A stretch of 56,764 nt of DNA from an uncultured Mycoplasma sp. (GTDB taxonomy: Bacteria > Bacillota_I > Bacilli_A > RF39 > UBA660), in assembly GCA_947642635.1 (NCBI GenBank), contig CANRTI010000002.1, positions 1 through 56,764 on the forward strand. Direction: 5' to 3'. The number at the start of each line of letters is the position of its first letter. Position 1 is the first letter of the stretch. A program made the translations under genes and the position numbers. Below are positions 6,970 to 14,480 of the stretch, piece by piece. The notes under the pieces were generated by a model. That model searched no databases. It saw nothing but the letters and a program-made list of their open reading frames with translations, and was not told where the DNA came from.

Positions 6970-8221
6970 ATATTTGTTCCAATTTTATTTTAGCACCAAC
7001 ATTACTTAATTTATTAATAATATTTTCATACCCTCTTAAAATATAATCTATATCGTAAATATATGTTTTTCCATCAGCAATTAATCCAGCGACTATTAAA
7101 GCTGCTCCACCTCGTAAATCCGTCGCATTTATTTCTGTTCCTTTTAATGGTGACGGACCAGTTATTTTAGCACACAAGCCATCAACATGGATATTAGCTC
7201 CCATCTTTTGTAAATAAGGATAATGACCAACCCGATTTTCCCAAATAGTTTCTTCCATTTGACAAATTCCTTTTGATTGAGTTAATAAAACACTCATTGG
7301 TTGTCCTAAATCAGTTGGAAATCCGGGATAAACTAATGTTTTTACATCACTTGCTATTATATTACTACATTTACTTATAATAACACTATTATTATTTAAT
7401 TGATATTTTATTCCCATCTCATCAAATTTTTCAAATAAAGCCTTATTGTGCTCTGGCACAATCCCTTTAACTTCCAATTCATCTCCTAATAAAGCGCCCA
7501 TAATTATATATGTCCCAGCTTCAATACGATCAGGAATAACTTCAATTGTTGTCCCTTCTAAATGATCTACTCCTTCAATTATTAAAGTATCCGTTCCAGC
7601 TCCACTTATTTTGGCTCCCATTTTATTTAAGAAATCTACTACATTACTAATCTCTACTTCTTTCGCAGCATTTTTAATAACAGTTGTTCCCTTAGCTAAA
7701 ACAGCTGCATACATAATATTTAAAGTTGCTCCTACACTAGCAAACTCCAAATTAATAGTTGTTCCTTTTAATTCCTCAGCATCAAGTATATATTTATGCT
7801 TAGTTTTTGTTACTTTTGCTCCTAGAGCTTTAAAACCCTTCAAATGCAAATCAATTGGTCTAGTACCAATATTACATCCTCCAGGGAAAAATATCTCCAC
7901 ATGTTTATATTTTCCTAACAAAACTCCCATAAAATAATAAGAAGCTCTTAACTTAACACTTAATTCTTGATTGATTAAAACATTTTGTAATTTCGAAGAA
8001 TCAATTTTAATAACATTACCATCTTGTTCAATATCACAATTTAATAACTTAACTATATCAAATAAAGCATCACGATCTGTAATATTTGGCACGTTTTGAA
8101 TAGTACAAACCCCATCAGCCAATAACGCAGCTGGTATCAAAGCCACTGCACTATTTTTTGCTCCTCCAATAGTAATTGTTCCCTTTAGAGGATATCCACC
8201 CTCAATTACAATTCTCTCCAT
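6968..8221 (-). CDS. murA: UDP-N-acetylglucosamine 1-carboxyvinyltransferase (MurA)
   Basis: 417 residues, the usual length. It catalyses the first committed step of peptidoglycan synthesis, adding enolpyruvate from PEP to UDP-GlcNAc. Lys22 (GGAKNSA) and the catalytic loop PGGCNIGTRPIDLHLKG with its Cys at residue 116 are both present; that Cys is the fosfomycin target, so sensitivity is expected. The Asp of FPTDLGQPM is also intact. I start at the ATG at 8221, which places Lys at family position 22; a TTG six bases upstream is too close to the AAGGA. Confidence 0.97.
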   Translation of the reverse strand: MERIVIEGGYPLKGTITIGGAKNSAVALIPAALLADGVCTIQNVPNITDRDALFDIVKLLNCDIEQDGNVIKIDSSKLQNVLINQELSVKLRASYYFMGVLLGKYKHVEIFFPGGCNIGTRPIDLHLKGFKALGAKVTKTKHKYILDAEELKGTTINLEFASVGATLNIMYAAVLAKGTTVIKNAAKEVEISNVVDFLNKMGAKISGAGTDTLIIEGVDHLEGTTIEVIPDRIEAGTYIIMGALLGDELEVKGIVPEHNKALFEKFDEMGIKYQLNNNSVIISKCSNIIASDVKTLVYPGFPTDLGQPMSVLLTQSKGICQMEETIWENRVGHYPYLQKMGANIHVDGLCAKITGPSPLKGTEINATDLRGGAALIVAGLIADGKTYIYDIDYILRGYENIINKLSNVGAKIKLEQI

Positions 8222-8366
8222 AATCAAACATCCTTTTTCACATAAAGATAATCTTCACTACCTTCTACTATTATTTATGTCAAAACTAGGTTTTTGTGCT
8301 ATATAAAAAAACCAAAAAAACATTATCATTTTACTTTTTTATCCATTTTGCCGGATTACTAGAATT

Positions 8367-8395
8367 ATGATATGATTTTTTGGAATATTTGTCAA
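8367..8395 (-). promoter_or_regulatory. murA promoter
   Basis: Minus-strand TTGACA (8390-8395), 17-bp spacer, TATCAT (8367-8372). The remaining leader to the murA ATG is about 140 nt; I see no riboswitch in it. Confidence 0.55.
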
Positions 8396-8413
8396 TATAA
8401 TTATTTAATTACC

Positions 8414-8587
8414 CTATATTAAATTACTTAACTTTACTCTTAAATACTCATAAAAACTTATTTCATTAGGACTTATTAAATCTTTTGAAAGAACTGATTT
8501 TATAATTAAATAAATCATTAATACTTCTAATAAGAATAAAACAATATTTATTATTAAAAACATTTTCTTAGTAATATAATTATTCAT
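8414..8587 (-). CDS. 57-residue membrane protein
   Basis: A short frame that overlaps the end of the upstream Cys-repeat gene by eight bases (ATGAATAA arrangement), so translation is probably coupled. The product has a hydrophobic segment (about 9-30, KMFLIINIVLFLLEVLMIYLII) and a charged C-terminal tail ending in RVKLSNLI. Codon use resembles its neighbours. No family recognised. The overlap and the uninterrupted hydrophobic pattern are the evidence; the function is unknown. Confidence 0.55.
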   Translation of the reverse strand: MNNYITKKMFLIINIVLFLLEVLMIYLIIKSVLSKDLISPNEISFYEYLRVKLSNLI

Positions 8588-9533
8588 TTTTATCTAAATA
8601 GACTGTACAATAAGCTACTGACTCACTAAGAGTCTCAATATAACCATCACTGTAGCTTAACACACCATCTAACCTTTCTTTTAAATTATTTTCACAATAA
8701 CTCTTAGTTGCATTTAAATTGTAAGTGCCATTTTGCGGAATTGTTTCTCTAACAATATAATCTCCCGTTCCAAAGCCATTTTCTATAAATAAGTCAATTA
8801 CGACATCCGCTTGTTCTTTTTTAAAATAAATATTACAACTTTCTTTGCCATCAGTTAAAACATTTACAGCATGAGTTTCACTATTATATGTAAGTTCACT
8901 ACCATTTTCACAACTAAAATTATTATATCGATACCCATATACTGGAATATTTTTTCCAAGTACATAAGTTTCACTATTAATACCTTCTTCTAACATAATA
9001 TTTACTTTAACATCTAAAGAACTTTCTAAATCAAAATAAATAGAACAAGATTCTTTTTGTAATAAATCTATACTAGTATTTTTATTTTCTTCATCATAAT
9101 TTAAAGTTGAACCTTTAACACATTTATAACCACTATAACGATATCCCCCACCACTAGGAATATTATTAGCTAAAAAATATTTTTTATCATTACTATTAGG
9201 ATTAGTATTTTCTAAAAATACTTGTAAAACATAATCATAATTTGCTGTATACATATCTCCTACTTTAGAATGAACAATTGGTATTGCTGCTTCATTATTA
9301 TAAAAACTATATGATATTAACAAATTGATTATTAAAACATTTAAAACTATTAAAAATGACGCTATCAAAACATATTTTTTTTTATTATTTGTATTTCTAA
9401 TTCGCATTACAGCATCATATACAGCATCTTGTAAATTTTCTTTAAAATACCGCCATTTTCTTTTAATTGTATGGCCTAATCTTTTAGCATCTTTTACATA
9501 TTCTTGCCATATTTCTAATATTTTCTTTTTCAA
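8580..9533 (-). CDS. Membrane protein with three extracellular Cys-pair repeats
   Basis: 317 residues. A basic amphipathic cytoplasmic part (about 1-52) is followed by one membrane segment (54-76) and three repeats of about 60-70 residues. Each repeat carries a Y-rich strand, a first Cys after a GYRY or similar phrase, and a second Cys in ESCSIYF, ESCNIYF and VAYCTVYL. The pattern recalls the Cys module of the exported proteins at the two window ends. I start at TTG 9533, preceded by GTGGTGAT; an ATG 15 bases upstream has no ribosome binding site. Function unknown; a surface adhesin or sensor is a guess. Confidence 0.65.
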   Translation of the reverse strand: MKKKILEIWQEYVKDAKRLGHTIKRKWRYFKENLQDAVYDAVMRIRNTNNKKKYVLIASFLIVLNVLIINLLISYSFYNNEAAIPIVHSKVGDMYTANYDYVLQVFLENTNPNSNDKKYFLANNIPSGGGYRYSGYKCVKGSTLNYDEENKNTSIDLLQKESCSIYFDLESSLDVKVNIMLEEGINSETYVLGKNIPVYGYRYNNFSCENGSELTYNSETHAVNVLTDGKESCNIYFKKEQADVVIDLFIENGFGTGDYIVRETIPQNGTYNLNATKSYCENNLKERLDGVLSYSDGYIETLSESVAYCTVYLDKNE

Positions 9534-9586
9534 AATATCACCACTCATTTATATAATGCTAAAAAATACCAATTTTTATTCATAAA

Positions 9587-10123
9587 TTATAAAAATAAAT
9601 GCATAATTCCTAAAATAAATAATAAAACTATCCCAAAAATATTTCCATATACCCCTAATTTTTCAGAAGAATACTTGCCTAATAATAAACCTAGAAAAGT
9701 AAAAGAAGCAGCACAAACACTAAAAATAAGTCCCGATAATATTACATCATCAGTTATAGCTTTTAACCCTAAACCAGTTGAAAAACTATCTAGACTAACC
9801 GAAAATGCAATTAATATCATGTTAAGCATATTTAATTCTATTTTTTTATCCTCATTTTTAATTAATTCTATAACCATTTCTACCCCAATTAGCAATAAAA
9901 TAATTCCTAATAACATATTGACATTAATATTTAAAAATTGCACAATTTTACTTCCTAATAAAGAACCCATAAATGGCATAATAAAGTGCATAATCCCTAC
10001 TATCATAGAAAATATTATAATTTTATTTTTAGATATATTAAAAGCTCCTATTGAAAGCGAAATAGAAAATGTATCCATGGATAAAGATACCCCAATAATA
10101 AAAAGAGAAATAATTATAGACAC
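9587..10123 (-). CDS. mntP: Manganese efflux pump MntP
   Basis: 178 residues with six hydrophobic segments in two repeated halves (GVSLSMDTFSISLSIGAF and AFSVSLDSFSTGLGLKAI), the duplicated MntP/DUF204 signature; each half carries an intramembrane Asp. The family exports Mn(II). It starts at GTG with GGGTGAT just upstream. Its place beside spoIIR, prmC and prfA matches ywlD in Bacillus. No Mn riboswitch is visible upstream. Confidence 0.87.
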   Translation of the reverse strand: MSIIISLFIIGVSLSMDTFSISLSIGAFNISKNKIIIFSMIVGIMHFIMPFMGSLLGSKIVQFLNINVNMLLGIILLLIGVEMVIELIKNEDKKIELNMLNMILIAFSVSLDSFSTGLGLKAITDDVILSGLIFSVCAASFTFLGLLLGKYSSEKLGVYGNIFGIVLLFILGIMHLFL

Positions 10124-10151
10124 ATAATCACCCTAATAATATATATTTCTC

Positions 10152-10658
10152 TTATTTAAATTTATTAATTATTTTTGCAGCATACAATTCATACTCAGCA
10201 TTTTCTAAGTTTTTATTTTCATCTAACAAACACAAGGGTGGAAATAAAACACACCACCAATTTTGACCTTCACCACTTCCTAATTTAATAACTAAACTCT
10301 CATAATTACCTGCTTGATATTTTACACCTTTATACTCTTTTTCTGGAAAAAAATTATCACCAAAACTTATATCATACGTAACATTATATTTTTTTACAAT
10401 ATTATCAATTTGTTCTAAATTATTATTTATAATCTTTCTCGCTTCATCAATATTATCAACATTTGCAATAATTTTATAAAGCTCTTTTTCAACTTCATTT
10501 TTAATAGTCATTTTTAAATCTTGATCAAATTTTGTATCACTATTTGCAATAACCCGAAATCTAATTGCATTATCAGGTATTAATAAATTTTCTTTTTCAT
10601 TAAGTAAAACTGCACTTACCATGAATATAAATAACCCAATAATTATTTTTTTCATCAT
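10152..10658 (-). CDS. spoIIR: SpoIIR stage II sporulation signal protein
   Basis: 168 residues with an N-terminal secretion signal (about 3-18). SpoIIR is made in the forespore and secreted, and activates SpoIIGA to process pro-sigma-E in the mother cell. Signatures are IRFRVIANSDTKFDQDLKMTIKNEV near the N-terminus and YKGVKYQAGNYESLVIKLGSGEGQNWWCVLFPPLC, the most conserved block of the family. Length is slightly below the Bacillus protein. The start follows AGGTGAT, with two adjacent ATGs. Confidence 0.95.
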   Translation of the reverse strand: MMKKIIIGLFIFMVSAVLLNEKENLLIPDNAIRFRVIANSDTKFDQDLKMTIKNEVEKELYKIIANVDNIDEARKIINNNLEQIDNIVKKYNVTYDISFGDNFFPEKEYKGVKYQAGNYESLVIKLGSGEGQNWWCVLFPPLCLLDENKNLENAEYELYAAKIINKFK

Positions 10659-10700
10659 ATCACCTAACTTAATAATGATTGATTATTAAAAATTTTATTC

Positions 10701-10737
10701 AAAAAAATGTTGAAAACATTTAAGTTTTCAACACCAT
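10701..10737 (-). terminator. Terminator after prmC
   Basis: On the minus strand TGTTGAAAAC and GTTTTCAACA pair and are followed by seven T. The arms also match the DnaA-box-like word TTTTCAACA. The rest of the 91-bp gap before spoIIR shows no gene. Confidence 0.8.
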
Positions 10738-10749
10738 AGTATTTTTTTC

Positions 10750-11448
10750 TTATTTATTAGTAATAAATACATACCTTTCATAACCATTTAAATCATTTTC
10801 AATTTTTACTTTACTACCTGGTAAATACAAGTATGCTAACTTTTTAATTTCTTCGCCTTGTTTATCACCAATTTCAAAAGCAATCAAAAAATCTTTTTCT
10901 AAATGATCAACTACTTTTTTTAAAATTATGTCATAAAAATACAATCCTTCATTTGGGGCAAAAATAGCTATTTCTGGTTCATATTTGATTTTTTCATCAA
11001 TTTTAGAATTTTTAGAAACATATGGTGGATTACTAATAATAACATCATATTTTCTATCTAATTCATAACTATTAATATCTTGCTTTAAAAAATTAATTTC
11101 AACACTATTCTTTTTGGCATTATGTATAGCTAATTCTATGGATTTAGCACTAATATCAATTGCTGCAATATCACAATCTAAAAGTTTTTTTAAAACAATA
11201 CTTATACAGCCACTTCCTGTACCAATTTCTAAAACTTTTGGTTTTTTAAAACCCATATTATTTAAATATTTAATTGTTTTTTCAACTAAATATTCTGTTT
11301 CAAATCGCGGAATTAAAACATTTTCATTAACATCAATTATACTATTATAAAATTCCACATTGCCAATTAAATATTGGACAGGATACCCTTTTTCTAACTT
11401 TTCCATTGCATTATCTAATTTATCTTTTGATAAATACTTCTGTAACAA
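10750..11448 (-). CDS. prmC: Release factor glutamine methyltransferase PrmC
   Basis: 232 residues. It methylates the Gln of the GGQ motif of release factors, and its substrate gene prfA lies immediately upstream. Visible are the SAM motif VLEIGTGSGCISI and the catalytic ISNPPYVS. The N-terminal helical domain is reduced to about 45 residues against some 80 in Bacillus. The TTG start shown has AAGGA only one base away. The frame stays open five more codons to an ATA at 11461-11463 overlapping the prfA stop, giving ITDKELLQKYL, which may be the real start. Confidence 0.9.
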   Translation of the reverse strand: MLQKYLSKDKLDNAMEKLEKGYPVQYLIGNVEFYNSIIDVNENVLIPRFETEYLVEKTIKYLNNMGFKKPKVLEIGTGSGCISIVLKKLLDCDIAAIDISAKSIELAIHNAKKNSVEINFLKQDINSYELDRKYDVIISNPPYVSKNSKIDEKIKYEPEIAIFAPNEGLYFYDIILKKVVDHLEKDFLIAFEIGDKQGEEIKKLAYLYLPGSKVKIENDLNGYERYVFITNK

Positions 11449-11459
11449 TTCCTTATCTG

Positions 11460-12530
11460 TTATAAGCCAGTCATTTCCTCTCCCGCTAATTTTAAACGCA
11501 TATCTTCTGTAATTATAGCTTCAATAATTGGACCTAAATTACCATTCATAACTCGATCAAGTTCCATTAATGAGAAATTAATTCGATGATCAGTAACTCT
11601 ATTTTGAGGATAATTATATGTTCTTATTTTTTCAGAACGATCCCCGGAACCAATTTTTGTCTTCCTTGTCGCTCCAACTTCTTGTTCTTGACGCATTTTT
11701 ATATCATCATGTAATTTAATTTTTAAAAGTCGCATTGCATTTTCCTTATTTTTTAATTGACTTCGCTCAGTTTGACAACCAACCGCAATTCCTGTAGGAA
11801 TATGCGTTATTCTTACCGCAGAATTAGATGTATTAACAGATTGCCCTCCAGCTCCACTTGAATGAAAAACATCAATTTTTAAATCACTTTCTTTAATTTC
11901 AATATCCACATCTTCTACTTCTGGCATCACTAAAACTGTCGCCGTCGATGTATGAACTCGCCCTTGGGTTTCGGTACTTGGAACTCTTTGAACTCTATGA
12001 GAGCCACTTTCATATTTTAATTTTGAATATACATTTTGTCCTTTAATTAAACACTCTATTTGTGAAAAACCACCACTTGTTCCTTCTAAAGAATTTAAAA
12101 CTTCAATCTTCCAGCTATTTTCTTCAGCATAATACGAATACATCCGAAATAAATCACCCGCAAAAATATTAGCTTCATCTCCTCCAGCTGCTCCTCTTAT
12201 TTCCATAATAACATTTTTACCATCATTTTCATCTTTTGGCACCAATAATATTTCTAAATCTTTTTTTAATCCTGCAATTTTTTCTGTTAAAGTTTCTAAC
12301 TCTGTTGCAGCAATTTCTCTAAATTCACTATCATTTAACAAAGACTTAGCTTCTTCTATTCCTTTTTCAACATTTTTATATTCTGTATACTTTAATACAA
12401 TTTCTTCTAAATCACTATGTTCTTTAGATAACTTTTTTAGATGATTATAATCACTAAGAACTTCTGGTTTAGTTAATTCAATTTTTAACTCTTCATATTT
12501 TTTTAAAATATTTTCTAATCTTTCAAACAT
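11460..12530 (-). CDS. prfA: Peptide chain release factor 1
   Basis: 356 residues, the normal length. RF1 terminates at UAA and UAG. The codon-recognition tripeptide region reads RVPSTETQGR (Pro-Ser-Thr, 184-186, fitting PxT), and the peptidyl-hydrolysis motif is GAGGQSVNTSNSAVR (GGQ 228-230). prmC, which methylates that Gln, overlaps or abuts the stop codon. The ATG is preceded by AAAGGAG. Confidence 0.98.
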   Translation of the reverse strand: MFERLENILKKYEELKIELTKPEVLSDYNHLKKLSKEHSDLEEIVLKYTEYKNVEKGIEEAKSLLNDSEFREIAATELETLTEKIAGLKKDLEILLVPKDENDGKNVIMEIRGAAGGDEANIFAGDLFRMYSYYAEENSWKIEVLNSLEGTSGGFSQIECLIKGQNVYSKLKYESGSHRVQRVPSTETQGRVHTSTATVLVMPEVEDVDIEIKESDLKIDVFHSSGAGGQSVNTSNSAVRITHIPTGIAVGCQTERSQLKNKENAMRLLKIKLHDDIKMRQEQEVGATRKTKIGSGDRSEKIRTYNYPQNRVTDHRINFSLMELDRVMNGNLGPIIEAIITEDMRLKLAGEEMTGL

Positions 12531-12589
12531 AAATAAGCTCCTTTTTCAAACAAAATTATAACATGATACCTTAAATTTCTCTATATTTT

Positions 12590-13468
12590 TTATTCATTTA
12601 AAACGACTTCTATACTACAATGTTTAATCTCTTTATATTTTGCTTCAATTTTATCATGAATTATAGTTCTAATTTCCATCACTTCTTTTAAAGAAATATC
12701 CTCTTTTACCCCAACAGTTACTTCAACATATATCTTACTTCCAAATAATCTAGTTTTTAAATCAATAATATCTCCTTTTGGATTAATTGTCTTTAAAGTC
12801 ATTAAAATATTATTTTCCATATTTTTATCACAAGCCATATCTAAAACTCCACCTATAGCTTCTTTAAAAATATCCCAAGCTGTTTTAACAATCAAAAAAC
12901 AAATCACAATACTACAAAGTGGGTCTAAAATAGGTAAACCCATTCGAGCACCAATTACGCCAAGCATACTTCCAATTGAAGACAATGCATCACTTCGATG
13001 ATGCCAAGCATCTGCTTCCATCGATAAAGAATTTATTTTTTTAGCCACCTTTATAGTATAACGAAACATTAATTCTTTTACTACTATTGATACAATTGCA
13101 CAAATAACAGCCATAACTCCGGGAATTAAAAGTACTTCTTTAGAACTATTTAAAATAGTCACTAATCCTAAATAACCAATATACACTCCTGTTAAAAATA
13201 ACATAAAAGCTAAAAAAATTGCTAACACTGATTCAATTCTTTCATGACCATAGGGATGTTTTGCGTCTTCTTTTTTACTACTAACTAATAAGCCAAAAAT
13301 CACAATAATAGTTGATAAAACATCCGATAATGAATGTATTCCATCCGATATCATAGCAGTTGAATGAGCAAATATTCCCACAAGTAACTTAAATAAAAAT
13401 AAACCAAAATTAATAATAATAGTGATTATTGACACTTTAACACCAACATTTTGCCAAATTCTTTTCAT
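12590..13468 (-). CDS. Cation diffusion facilitator transporter
   Basis: 292 residues with six membrane segments (about 10-215) and a C-terminal cytoplasmic beta-alpha-beta domain (about 215-292). The metal-site signatures are HSTAMISDGIHSLSDVLST and DAWHHRSDALSSIG, as in CDF antiporters that export Zn, Mn, Fe or Co using protons. The metal cannot be assigned. The start is the ATG preceded by TTAGGAGGA; the longer frame upstream is a hairpin region. It lies between prfA and rpoE, outside any tight operon. Confidence 0.9.
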   Translation of the reverse strand: MKRIWQNVGVKVSIITIIINFGLFLFKLLVGIFAHSTAMISDGIHSLSDVLSTIIVIFGLLVSSKKEDAKHPYGHERIESVLAIFLAFMLFLTGVYIGYLGLVTILNSSKEVLLIPGVMAVICAIVSIVVKELMFRYTIKVAKKINSLSMEADAWHHRSDALSSIGSMLGVIGARMGLPILDPLCSIVICFLIVKTAWDIFKEAIGGVLDMACDKNMENNILMTLKTINPKGDIIDLKTRLFGSKIYVEVTVGVKEDISLKEVMEIRTIIHDKIEAKYKEIKHCSIEVVLNE

Positions 13469-13489
13469 AAAAAATCCTCCTAACATATA

Positions 13490-13516
13490 AAAATGTGAAA
13501 CTCTAAGTTCCACATT
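13490..13516 (-). terminator. Terminator after rpoE
   Basis: Minus-strand ATGTGGAACT/AGTTTCACAT hairpin (one G-U pair) followed by TTTTTAT, between rpoE and the CDF gene. Confidence 0.65.
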
Positions 13517-13554
13517 GCTATATATATTATATGTCCTCTTTTTAAAAAGGTTAA

Positions 13555-13995
13555 TTATTCAATATTTTCATCTTCATCAATGACAACTAAATCTTTTAAA
13601 TCATCCTCATCTTCATCAGAATCATCTAAATCATTATCATAAAAAATATCTTCTTCATCTTGATATTCATTACTATTTTCATTGTCATCTTCTTCTAATA
13701 ATTCTTCCGAAACAGTATCTTCTTCATCTTCAACTACAATATCTTGTAAATGATTAATTGCTAAATCCCAAAAACCATTTTCTAATAAAACAAATTTCTT
13801 ATTTATTGAAAGTAATTCAAAAAAATCAGCAATTCTTTCTTCCACCATACTTTCTGGAAGATTTAAAATTTTACATACATTTTGAAATAAATCCAAAAGT
13901 TTCATTTTTTTACCTTTTTTTTCTAATACTAAATAAGCTATTTCATCATAACTCATAGTTTCTAATTCTTCTTTTGATATATCTTTAAAATTCAT
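13555..13995 (-). CDS. rpoE: RNA polymerase delta subunit
   Basis: 146 residues. The N-terminal HARE-HTH domain (about 1-85: EELETMSYDEIAYLVLEKKGKKM...ENGFWDLAINH) binds the polymerase. The C-terminal half (about 90-146) is almost wholly Asp/Glu with Asn and Ser, the disordered acidic tail that helps RNA polymerase recycle and respond to the initiating NTP. The start is the ATG after AAAGGAG; the frame extends 13 codons upstream without a ribosome binding site. Confidence 0.93.
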   Translation of the reverse strand: MNFKDISKEELETMSYDEIAYLVLEKKGKKMKLLDLFQNVCKILNLPESMVEERIADFFELLSINKKFVLLENGFWDLAINHLQDIVVEDEEDTVSEELLEEDDNENSNEYQDEEDIFYDNDLDDSDEDEDDLKDLVVIDEDENIE

Positions 13996-14042
13996 AAAAA
14001 TCTCCTTTTCAAACACATTATATGCACATATCAAATTTATTA

Positions 14043-14384
14043 CTATAACAAATGTATTATAATAGTTTTTTCATCTTCATCTAATTTATACTTCAATATT
14101 AACGGATTTTCACAAGAAAAACTTGAACTAAGTAATTGTCCTTTCATCTTTTTATTCAAATCCTTTAAAATATATTCAAACAAATTATTTATAAAATCTA
14201 TTTTAAATTGAAATTCTTTATTTTCTCTAAGATAATAACCCTTTTTAAAATCAAAATAATTTCTCGTACAATCTTTTTCAATATATTCTAAATAGTTATT
14301 TTCTTCATATTCACACTCTATTTTTTTCTCATCAATGATTACTTCATTATTATCAAGTAAACTCCAGTTTACTACTTTTTTTAT
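14043..14384 (-). CDS. Small acidic protein apparently starting at ATA
   Basis: An uninterrupted frame of 113 residues (IKKVVNWSLLDNNEVII... to ...KLDEDEKTIIIHLL), rich in Tyr, Glu, Asn and Lys, with codon use like its neighbours. It has no ATG, GTG or TTG near its 5' end: an in-frame TAG lies seven codons upstream of an ATA that sits five bases after AGAGGTG. Either AUA is the start, one base has mutated from ATG, or the gene is dead. The alternating hydrophobic strands and the rpoE neighbourhood (ywiB-argS in Bacillus) suggest a DUF1934/YwiB-like barrel, but I cannot confirm that. Confidence 0.55.
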   Translation of the reverse strand: MKKVVNWSLLDNNEVIIDEKKIECEYEENNYLEYIEKDCTRNYFDFKKGYYLRENKEFQFKIDFINNLFEYILKDLNKKMKGQLLSSSFSCENPLILKYKLDEDEKTIIIHLL

Positions 14385-14480
14385 ATAATCACCTCTTTTT
14401 TCCTAAAAACTATATCATAACATATATATAATTTCAACATAATTTTTTATATTCTTTACATAATAAAATTAGGTGGTAAT

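Noticed and set aside
7611-7937. 108-codon plus-strand frame
   Set aside because: Shadow of murA, which has intact catalytic residues.
9675-10127. 150-codon plus-strand frame
   Set aside because: Antisense of mntP; the minus-strand gene has a clear family match.
10701-10737. DnaA boxes downstream of prmC
   Set aside because: The two words are the arms of a terminator hairpin followed by a T-run; overlap with the DnaA-like word is probably coincidence in AT-rich DNA.
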